This document shows, in pieces, positions 55,925-62,366 of a stretch of 64,000 nt of DNA. The stretch is from Saprospirales bacterium GYS_P2D. Its GTDB lineage: Bacteria; Bacteroidota; Bacteroidia; Chitinophagales; Saprospiraceae. Each line of letters begins with the position of its first letter. The first letter of the stretch is position 1. The notes under the pieces are model-generated. The model saw only the letters and a list, made by a program, of their open reading frames with translations, was not told where the DNA came from and did no database searches. The stretch is taken from positions 62,001 through 126,000 of the forward strand of contig WUUP01000005.1 of assembly GCA_009833045.1 (NCBI GenBank). Reading direction: 5' to 3'. The position numbers and the translations under genes were made by a program.

Positions 55925-57442
55925 ATGCAAAACAAAAAAGCACTATTAGTCATATTAGATGGCTGGGGCAAAGGAAAAATTGCTTCTGTGGACGCTATTC
56001 AGCAGGGAGCTACACCATGCTACGACAGCCTACTGGAGAAATATCCAAATGCTAATCTCGTCACATATGGTGAAGAGGTGGGTCTTCCAGAAGGCCAAAT
56101 GGGAAATAGCGAGGTCGGACACCTTAATATAGGAGCGGGTAGAATCGTCTATCAAGAGCTGGCTCGGATCAATAAGGCGATAAAAGATGACACATTGATG
56201 AGCGAGGCGACCATCGCAGAGGCTATCGCTTACGCTAAGGAAAAAAAGAAGACAGTACACTTCTTAGGATTACTATCTGATGGAGGAGTACACTCACATA
56301 TCAATCACCTTAAGGCCTTAGTGAGTGGATTTGCTGCAGAGGGTATTGATAGTATCAAGATTCATGGATTCATGGATGGCCGTGATACTGACCCTCAAGG
56401 TGGTGCTGACTATATCAGAGAGCTACAAGAAGCTATAGCTGACACTCCTGCGACCATCGCTACTCTGATAGGCCGATACTATGCTATGGACAGAGATCTC
56501 CGCTGGGAGCGTATCAAAAAGGCCTATGACCTATTGGTCAAAGGTATTGGGACTAAAGCTAAAGATGCCGTTGCTGCCCTTGAAGATTCTTATGCCCAAA
56601 ATATAACTGATGAATTCATAGAGCCGACCATCATTGATGAAGATGCTCAGATTAAAGAAGGCGATGTAGTGTTCTTTATCAACTTTAGGACAGACCGACC
56701 GAGGCAGATCACTCGAGCATTGACTCAGGAGTCATTTGAGGAGTATGACATGCAGCCATTGTCTCTGTACTTTGTCACCATGACAGAATATGATAAGACT
56801 TATGAGGGATTACATGTGGTATTTACTAAGGATCTATTGAAAAACACCTTAGGAGAAGTTGTTCAAGATGCCGGATTGACCCAAGTGCGTATAGCGGAGA
56901 CAGAGAAGTATCCGCATGTGACTTTCTTTTTTAGTGGTGGACGTGAGGCCGGGTATGATGGGGAGTATCGTATACTTGTTTCTTCGCCTAAAGTAGCAAC
57001 CTATGACCTCGCCCCAGAGATGAGCGCTGTAGAGGTGACAGATAAGATATGTGCATATATCAACTCTGATCATCCTGACTTCATCTGTCTCAACTATGCA
57101 AATGCAGATATGGTAGGACACACGGGTGATTTTGATGCGGCTAAGGTTGCAGTAGAGACAGTAGACACTTGTCTATCAAGACTCATCGATACAGCGCTGG
57201 CAGATGACTATGAGATCATTGTCATTGCAGATCATGGCAATTCTGACTTCATGATCAATGAAGATGGGTCGCCCAACACCGCTCACACGACTAATCTCGT
57301 ACCACTGATCTATGTGAGTGCGGATCCAGAAGCGCCTACAGCCATCAAAGATGGCAAGCTGGCAGATGTCGCACCGACAATATTAGGACTGATGGGAGTA
57401 GATCTACCAATAGAGATGACCGGTGACAATTTATTAGCTTAA
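55925..57442 (+). CDS. gpmI: 2,3-bisphosphoglycerate-independent phosphoglycerate mutase
   Basis: A 505-residue glycolytic enzyme converting 3- to 2-phosphoglycerate. It is an alkaline-phosphatase fold with catalytic Ser62 in GQMGNSEVGHLNIGAGR. Metal ligands are in the N-terminal ILDGWG, and in the C-terminal ADHGNSD and NTAHTTNLVP. The substrate segment GFMDGRDTDPQGG is complete. Length is typical of the manganese-dependent class. It has about 190 bases of upstream spacer without a clear TAnnTTTG box. Downstream is serC, which draws on 3-phosphoglycerate-derived substrate. Confidence 0.97.
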   Translation: MQNKKALLVILDGWGKGKIASVDAIQQGATPCYDSLLEKYPNANLVTYGEEVGLPEGQMGNSEVGHLNIGAGRIVYQELARINKAIKDDTLMSEATIAEAIAYAKEKKKTVHFLGLLSDGGVHSHINHLKALVSGFAAEGIDSIKIHGFMDGRDTDPQGGADYIRELQEAIADTPATIATLIGRYYAMDRDLRWERIKKAYDLLVKGIGTKAKDAVAALEDSYAQNITDEFIEPTIIDEDAQIKEGDVVFFINFRTDRPRQITRALTQESFEEYDMQPLSLYFVTMTEYDKTYEGLHVVFTKDLLKNTLGEVVQDAGLTQVRIAETEKYPHVTFFFSGGREAGYDGEYRILVSSPKVATYDLAPEMSAVEVTDKICAYINSDHPDFICLNYANADMVGHTGDFDAAKVAVETVDTCLSRLIDTALADDYEIIVIADHGNSDFMINEDGSPNTAHTTNLVPLIYVSADPEAPTAIKDGKLADVAPTILGLMGVDLPIEMTGDNLLA

Positions 57443-57469
57443 GGCATAGTCAGATTTAAGAAAATTCAA

Positions 57470-57501
57470 TTGATTGACATTTTATAATAAGCCTATTTTT
57501 G
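57470..57501 (+). promoter_or_regulatory. Promoter for serC (TTGA, 20-base spacer, TATTTTTG)
   Basis: TTGA at 57470-57473 resembles the -33 element, and TATTTTTG at 57494-57501 is a perfect -7 box, 17 bases before the ATG at 57519. Confidence 0.6.
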
Positions 57502-57518
57502 AGGCTCAATAAAAAACC

Positions 57519-58589
57519 ATGAAGAAGTATAATTTTAGCGCAGGGCCAGCGATCTTACCACAAGAAGTATTCGCTGAGGCATCTCAGGCAGTTGTTGATT
57601 TCGCCGGTATTGGTCTGTCTATCCTCGAGATCTCACATAGATCTAAAGAGTTTCAGGCAGTCATGGACGAGGCGCAAGCATTAGTCAAAGAGTTGTTAGG
57701 GCTTTCTGATGATTTTGAGGTTTTATTCTTACAGGGAGGAGCGAGTACCCAGTTTGCTATGATTCCTATGAATTTCTTAGGGGAGAATGAGACAGCAGGC
57801 TATGTAGATACCGGTAGCTGGTCGACGAAGGCTATCAAAGAGGCAAAGCGCTATGGAGGGACGAGCGTATTAGCCAGCTCTAAGGAGGACAACTTCAATC
57901 ATATACCTAAGGGCTATGATATACCTGCAGATCTCAAGTACCTACACATCACATCAAATAATACCATCTTCGGTACAGAGTATCACTCACTACCCGATAC
58001 AGATGTGCCGGTAGTAGCAGATATGTCATCAAATATATTCAGCAAACCGATCGATGTCGATAGATATGGACTGATCTATGCTGGAGCGCAAAAGAATATG
58101 GGACCTGCGGGTACGACATTGGTGATCGTCAAAAAAGACTTCTTAGCTAAGCAGGTGCGAGAAGTACCTACTATGCTCGATTACAATACTCACGTAGGTA
58201 AGCAGTCAATGTTTAATACACCTCCAGTATTCGCCATATATGTCAGCATGCTCACGCTCAGATGGGTCAAAGCTCAAGGTGGAGTCACTGGTGTACAAAA
58301 GCTTAATCAAGCTAAAGCGGATCTCCTATATAGTACTATTGACGATAGTTCTTTATTCTACAATCCAGTAGCTAAAGAAGATAGGTCACTCATGAATGTG
58401 ACATTCTTAATGAAGAATAAGGATCTCGAGGCGGACTTCTTAGCAGCTGCCACTGCTGCCGGCTGTAGCGCTATAAAGGGTCACAGATCGGTAGGTGGAT
58501 TCAGGGCGAGTATCTACAATGCTATGGACCTCGAGGGCGTCAAAGTACTCACGGAGGTGATTACAGATTTTGATAAAAAGCATGGCTAA
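57519..58589 (+). CDS. serC: Phosphoserine aminotransferase
   Basis: A 356-residue PLP enzyme converting 3-phosphohydroxypyruvate to phosphoserine. The start KKYNFSAGPAILP is typical. The pyridoxal lysine is Lys192 in YAGAQKNMGPAGTTLV, and GGASTQFAMIPMN shapes the cofactor phosphate site. Its last 8 bases overlap the YgjP-like gene, which begins inside the stop region (ATGGCTAA), so the two are translationally coupled. No serA or serB is near. Confidence 0.96.
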   Translation: MKKYNFSAGPAILPQEVFAEASQAVVDFAGIGLSILEISHRSKEFQAVMDEAQALVKELLGLSDDFEVLFLQGGASTQFAMIPMNFLGENETAGYVDTGSWSTKAIKEAKRYGGTSVLASSKEDNFNHIPKGYDIPADLKYLHITSNNTIFGTEYHSLPDTDVPVVADMSSNIFSKPIDVDRYGLIYAGAQKNMGPAGTTLVIVKKDFLAKQVREVPTMLDYNTHVGKQSMFNTPPVFAIYVSMLTLRWVKAQGGVTGVQKLNQAKADLLYSTIDDSSLFYNPVAKEDRSLMNVTFLMKNKDLEADFLAAATAAGCSAIKGHRSVGGFRASIYNAMDLEGVKVLTEVITDFDKKHG

Positions 58590-59322
58590 AGCCAAGAAAG
58601 TAATATGGGATATCGATGGACTCGATATCCCTGTTCATATTTACAAAGAGTGGCGAGATAATAATCGCATTTCTATCGGAAAAGATAAAGTCATCATGCG
58701 TGTTGCCAATCTCGGTCCAGGTATGATGACTTCTTCTTTTGAGGGCTGGGCCCGAGACTGGATCAGACAGCAGCTACGTCTCCATCCTGAGATAAAGACA
58801 CGTCTCGTCGGCAAGTCATATCCAAATGGATATGTCATACAACTTCCTGAAAAATCTTATCAACTTCAGATCCGAAAGGAAGATCGGAAAACCAGTGCTG
58901 CAAAACTGATTTCGCCTGAGGTCATCCGTATAGCTCTTAATCATAGGCTTTCGCAAAAAGAAATCAGCAAATCAATAGAGACATTGTGCAGTAGGATCAT
59001 AGCTCAGGACAATCATGAGCGAGTGGAGCACCGTATTCGCCTACTCAACGATCGATATATCAGGGAGCATATCAAAACCGTCAGGCTGAAAAACAACAAC
59101 TCCAACTGGGGTAGCTGCTCCTCCTCTGGCAATATTAATATATCTACTAAGACTTTATTCGCTCCGCCCGAGGTGAGAGACTACGTATATATCCACGAGC
59201 TCGCTCACCTTAAGGAGCTCAATCATTCTTCCAGATTTTGGTCTATAGTCGCCGATATCATGCCCGACTATGGTGCTAAAGAAAAATGGCTCAAAGAAAA
59301 AGGTCATCTCTGCAGGATATAG
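58582..59322 (+). CDS. YgjP-like (M48-type) metallopeptidase
   Basis: A 246-residue protein with ATG at 58582 overlapping the serC stop. The C-terminal half contains NNNSNWGSCSSSGNINIS and the zinc motif HELAH at 205-209 followed by His215 (HLKELNHSSRFW), the pattern of the YgjP/SprT-like metallopeptidases (DUF45). The N-terminal part is a beta-rich domain ending in long helices. Substrate unknown. Linkage to serC may be only transcriptional. Confidence 0.9.
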   Translation: MAKAKKVIWDIDGLDIPVHIYKEWRDNNRISIGKDKVIMRVANLGPGMMTSSFEGWARDWIRQQLRLHPEIKTRLVGKSYPNGYVIQLPEKSYQLQIRKEDRKTSAAKLISPEVIRIALNHRLSQKEISKSIETLCSRIIAQDNHERVEHRIRLLNDRYIREHIKTVRLKNNNSNWGSCSSSGNINISTKTLFAPPEVRDYVYIHELAHLKELNHSSRFWSIVADIMPDYGAKEKWLKEKGHLCRI

Positions 59323-59340
59323 TGTAGATCTATCAGACAT

Positions 59341-59371
59341 AAAAAAGGCCATCTCTGATGAGACGGCCTTT
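59341..59371 (-). terminator. Rho-independent terminator after rplI
   Basis: AAAGGCCATCTC (+ strand 59344-59355) pairs with GAGACGGCCTTT (59360-59371); on the minus strand the single mismatch becomes a G-U pair, so the hairpin is fully paired there, followed by six U. It ends the rpsF-rpsR-rplI transcript. Confidence 0.82.
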
Positions 59372-59400
59372 CCGTAATAATGTATCTGTAGCTTAGGATT

Positions 59401-59847
59401 TTACTCCTGTACTAATTCGATTTTCATTGTGCCCTTAGCTTGAGCATGTAGAGCCACCTCGATATCGTATGTACCTACCTCCTTGATCTCTTCAGGGAGA
59501 GTTACTTTTTTACGAGGTATTTCCAGTTCGAATTGTTCTTGGAGAGCTTTCACTATCTGGATAGCATTGACACTACCGAAGATTTTTCCGCTGGTACCAG
59601 CTTTCACTCCGATTTTCAATACTTGACCATCAAGCTTAGCGACCATTGCTTTGAACTCGTCTACTCTTGCTTCTTCAGCTGCCTGCTCTTTAGCTTTGAG
59701 GTCATCGAGTTTTTTCATATTTGGCTCATTAGCGATTACTGCTAAGCCTTTAGGTATAAGGTAGTTTCTACCATATCCGTTTTTGACCTGGACGACATCG
59801 TGCTTGTCACCCAGCGTACCCATATCTTTTAATAGAATTACTTCCAT
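59401..59847 (-). CDS. rplI: 50S ribosomal protein L9
   Basis: A 148-residue elongated ribosomal protein at the L1 stalk base. The N-terminal domain (MEVILLKDMGTLGDKHDVVQVKNGYGRNYLIPKGLA-type start) contains the typical GYGRNYLIP. A long connecting helix (KKLDDLKAKEQAAEEARVDEF) and the C-terminal domain complete it. Last gene of the operon, 30 bases after rpsR. Confidence 0.97.
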   Translation of the reverse strand: MEVILLKDMGTLGDKHDVVQVKNGYGRNYLIPKGLAVIANEPNMKKLDDLKAKEQAAEEARVDEFKAMVAKLDGQVLKIGVKAGTSGKIFGSVNAIQIVKALQEQFELEIPRKKVTLPEEIKEVGTYDIEVALHAQAKGTMKIELVQE

Positions 59848-59877
59848 TGTTATTTGTTTTAAGGATTGACTAAATGA

Positions 59878-60144
59878 CTATTTCAATAAATCTGCTACGT
59901 ATGGCATCAGAGCTAAGTGTCTTGCTCTTTTGACAGCTATAGCGACTCTCTTCTGATACTTCAGTGAGTTACCAGTGATACGACGAGGGAGTAGTTTCCC
60001 TTGCTCATTTACAAACTGCAAAAGGAAGTCAGCGTCTTTGTAGTCAATATGCTTAATACCGAACTTCTTGAATCGGCAATACTTTTTTCTTCTCGATCCT
60101 ATATTAGGATTGCTTAAAAATTTAATGTCGTCTCTTGAAGCCAT
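59878..60144 (-). CDS. rpsR: 30S ribosomal protein S18
   Basis: An 88-residue ribosomal protein that pairs with S6 on the platform of the 30S subunit. The C-terminal block FVNEQGKLLPRRITGNSLKYQKRVAIAVKRARHLALMPY contains the usual basic LPRRITG motif. No zinc-binding cysteine cluster is present. It lies 2 bases after rpsF, so it is tightly coupled. Confidence 0.97.
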   Translation of the reverse strand: MASRDDIKFLSNPNIGSRRKKYCRFKKFGIKHIDYKDADFLLQFVNEQGKLLPRRITGNSLKYQKRVAIAVKRARHLALMPYVADLLK

Positions 60145-60146
60145 GA

Positions 60147-60590
60147 TTATTCTTCTTCTTTTGTAGCTACTGGAGCTGGTTTAGGAGTAGGTTTTGGTGC
60201 CGGTTTTCTTTCGTTCTTTCTATCAGATTTTTTCTTATCTGACTTCTTTTCTACTTTACCGATTAGACCATTTCTCTTATCCTCGTTATACTTAACACCA
60301 TATTTGTCAAGCTTAATGCTGAGGAATCTCATGATACGCTCGTCACGACGGAGCGCTAATTCAAGTTTGTTGATTACGCTTCCTGTCTCTCCAGAAAACT
60401 CAACGCTGTAGTACACACCTGATGATCTTTTGTTGATCGGGTATGCTAATTGTCTAAGACCCATTTCATCCACATGGACAATGTTGTAATTTTCATTACG
60501 GAGCATGTCTGTGTAAGTCTTAGCTGTCGATTTGATTTCATCGCCTGACAGTACGGGATCGACGATGAAAGTGACTTCATAATGTCTCAT
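60147..60590 (-). CDS. rpsF: 30S ribosomal protein S6 with Lys/Pro tail
   Basis: A 147-residue protein. The S6 domain (1-105) begins MRHYEVTFIVDPVLS and includes LRQLAYPINKRSSGVYYSVEFSG. The last 40 residues are a basic, Pro-rich tail (KKSDKKKSDRKNERKPAPKPTP) making it longer than the 100-135 residues common for S6. First gene of rpsF-rpsR-rplI; no ssb is between them. Confidence 0.97.
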   Translation of the reverse strand: MRHYEVTFIVDPVLSGDEIKSTAKTYTDMLRNENYNIVHVDEMGLRQLAYPINKRSSGVYYSVEFSGETGSVINKLELALRRDERIMRFLSIKLDKYGVKYNEDKRNGLIGKVEKKSDKKKSDRKNERKPAPKPTPKPAPVATKEEE

Positions 60591-60627
60591 TAAATAATTG
60601 AAATTTAAACTTTTTTAAAAAGGAGTG

Positions 60628-60657
60628 CAAAGTTACCCTTTTATGTTAATAATGAAA
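60628..60657 (-). promoter_or_regulatory. Promoter for the rpsF operon (TTTC, 18-base spacer, TAACTTTG)
   Basis: On the minus strand TAACTTTG (+ strand 60628-60635) is a perfect -7 box and TTTC (60654-60657) is one base off the -33 TTTG, 18 bases apart, about 38 bases before the rpsF start. Confidence 0.68.
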
Positions 60658-60680
60658 GGCCTAAAAGTCTTTAAAAGCCC

Positions 60681-60688
60681 TATTTTTG
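60681..60688 (+). promoter_or_regulatory. Promoter -7 box TATTTTTG for the DUF4920 gene
   Basis: A perfect TAnnTTTG 18 bases before ATG 60707. It lies about 24 bases from the divergent rpsF -33 element, so the two promoters are back to back. Confidence 0.55.
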
Positions 60689-60706
60689 AAAGAAAATACT
60701 GCTCAT

Positions 60707-61183
60707 ATGAAATATTTTGTTTATGCCATCGCCATTTTATCAATGGTTTTTGCTTATTCATGTCGTCCAGATGTACAGATGACAGAAGGTGTTAATCATT
60801 TTGGCGCAGAAATATCACCGGACGGCGCTACAGATATTGCGGCGGGTCTGTCACAATTGTCTCAAACAGATACGGTTGATGCCAAGATAGAAGGCGAGAT
60901 CCTCGAAGTCTGCCAAGCAAAAGGCTGCTGGATGACGCTCAATAATGAGGGAATGGACAATGAGATCTTCATCAAGTTTAAAGATTACGCATTCTTCGTA
61001 CCTAAGGATGCATCGGGTAAAAAAGCGATTGTCTCAGGAAAACTATACAACTCTATCACCAGTGTGGATGAGCTGCGCCATTACGCTGAGGACAAAGGAG
61101 CAAGTGCGGAAGAAATCGCTGCAATCACTGAGCCAGAATCTGAACTCAAGATGATGGCAGAAGGAGTGATCATTTACAACTAA
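60707..61183 (+). CDS. DUF4920 lipoprotein
   Basis: A 158-residue lipoprotein; ATG at 60707 gives MKYFVYAIAILSMVFAYSC with lipobox Cys19. A TTG at 60686 is inside the promoter and is rejected. The DUF4920 domain shows VDAKIEGEILEVCQAKGCWMTL with a Cys pair at 69 and 74, FIKFKDYAFFVPKDASGKKAIVSGKL and a C-terminal ELKMMAEGVIIYN. It may bind metal or heme through the Cys pair; no activity is known. Its stop overlaps that of the convergent BioD-like gene by 4 bases. Confidence 0.88.
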   Translation: MKYFVYAIAILSMVFAYSCRPDVQMTEGVNHFGAEISPDGATDIAAGLSQLSQTDTVDAKIEGEILEVCQAKGCWMTLNNEGMDNEIFIKFKDYAFFVPKDASGKKAIVSGKLYNSITSVDELRHYAEDKGASAEEIAAITEPESELKMMAEGVIIYN

Positions 61184-62283
61184 GAATTAGGTATCAAAAT
61201 TTGATCTAAATCGACACTCTCGTTGATGAGTTCTATTGCTCGACTTATTTTCCAAGGGGTGTGTCGATTTATTTTTACTTCTATTTTACTGATCTTGATT
61301 ACCACTCCAAATGTGTCAAAGTTGGTCCTAATGAGAGGTATTTTGTGATCATTAATATATTGATAGCTCGATTTATCCAGTTTTCCTTCTCCAGTCACGA
61401 TGATACCAGATAGTGGACTCTGATCTAAACCTTGGGTTTGGCAGAAGTTTTCTACTCTTTTTATTGCTCGGCCTATGGTGCGTATACTGGCTACGATGAG
61501 ATGATTTTGCATTGTGTTGAGCTCCTTCAGATCTACCAGAGATCCGGCTAAGATATTTTCTACTCGATTAGTGTCAAGATAGTCTTCATTGAGCTCTACA
61601 GTCCCTTTCAGACTATCAGCTACGGTACTCATGAGAGGATAGGCGAGACACTCGTCGTATGGGACTAATCCCAATACGGGGATATTTAGCCTCCCCATAT
61701 GCGTCTTGAGATAGCGAGCGATCTTATCTATTTTGTCAGGACGGATTTTATTGATGATGAGGCCTATGATAGGTATGTCCTGCTCTCTGAATACTGCGCT
61801 ACACATATGAAACATGTCAATGGTACTGCCTATACCCCCCTCGAGAATCATGACTACAGAGGCGTCCAGCATTTTTGCGACTTGTGCATTAGATAGGCCA
61901 GCTACACTTCCGACACCAGGATGACCCGTGCCTTCAAATATCGTTAGGTCATGTACACTATTGAGGTGATTTTTAGCATTGATGATTTTCTGTTCAAATC
62001 CCATGGACTGAGGCTCATCGATGAGTTGACGGACCGTAGAGCTGGGCAATACGACTGGACTGTGGATTTCTGGGGAAATATCAAAATCGATCAGATCAGC
62101 AAAAAGGAGAGTATCCTTATCTACAAAAAGATTGTGCAAGTCCAAAAATTTTTGACCTACTGGCTTGCAGTAGCCGACATTGACACCTTTCTGCATCATA
62201 CAGGAGACAAGACCCAGCGTGCTGGTAGTTTTACCGACATGTTGATTACTTGCTGCTACGTAGATATTCTTGTATTTCATCAC
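61180..62283 (-). CDS. BioD-like ATPase with DRTGG domain
   Basis: A 367-residue cytoplasmic protein. The N-terminal P-loop domain (about 1-205) has AASNQHVGKTT (Gly17, Lys18, Thr19) and DLTIFEGTGHPGVGSVAGLSNA, as in dethiobiotin synthetase and the N-terminal domain of long phosphotransacetylases. A DRTGG-type domain occupies about 210-330 (VADSLKGTVE, then LIVASIRTIGRAI...LSGIIVTGEG). There is no C-terminal phosphotransacetylase domain. It may be a regulator or ligase acting on an acyl compound; function is unknown. It follows the outer-membrane protein gene by about 80 bases. Confidence 0.85.
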   Translation of the reverse strand: MMKYKNIYVAASNQHVGKTTSTLGLVSCMMQKGVNVGYCKPVGQKFLDLHNLFVDKDTLLFADLIDFDISPEIHSPVVLPSSTVRQLIDEPQSMGFEQKIINAKNHLNSVHDLTIFEGTGHPGVGSVAGLSNAQVAKMLDASVVMILEGGIGSTIDMFHMCSAVFREQDIPIIGLIINKIRPDKIDKIARYLKTHMGRLNIPVLGLVPYDECLAYPLMSTVADSLKGTVELNEDYLDTNRVENILAGSLVDLKELNTMQNHLIVASIRTIGRAIKRVENFCQTQGLDQSPLSGIIVTGEGKLDKSSYQYINDHKIPLIRTNFDTFGVVIKISKIEVKINRHTPWKISRAIELINESVDLDQILIPNS

Positions 62284-62323
62284 ATTTTGAGATCTGATAG
62301 CAGCAAAATAAGAGCATTATTTG

Positions 62324-62346
62324 AGTTGGCCAATTATTGACCAACT
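62324..62346. promoter_or_regulatory. 23-base near-palindrome upstream of the BioD-like gene
   Basis: AGTTGGCCAAT (62324-62334) and ATTGACCAACT (62336-62346) are complementary with one mismatch around a single T. On the minus strand the mismatch is a G-U pair. It lies between the stop of the outer-membrane gene (62367) and the BioD-like start (62283). There is no U run, so it is less like a terminator than an operator or an RNA 3'-end hairpin. Confidence 0.4.
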
Positions 62347-62366
62347 CCATTATGTCTTTCCTACTA

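Noticed and set aside
60686-60706. TTG start giving seven extra residues for the DUF4920 lipoprotein
   Set aside because: It falls inside the -7 promoter box and adds charged residues ahead of a good signal peptide.
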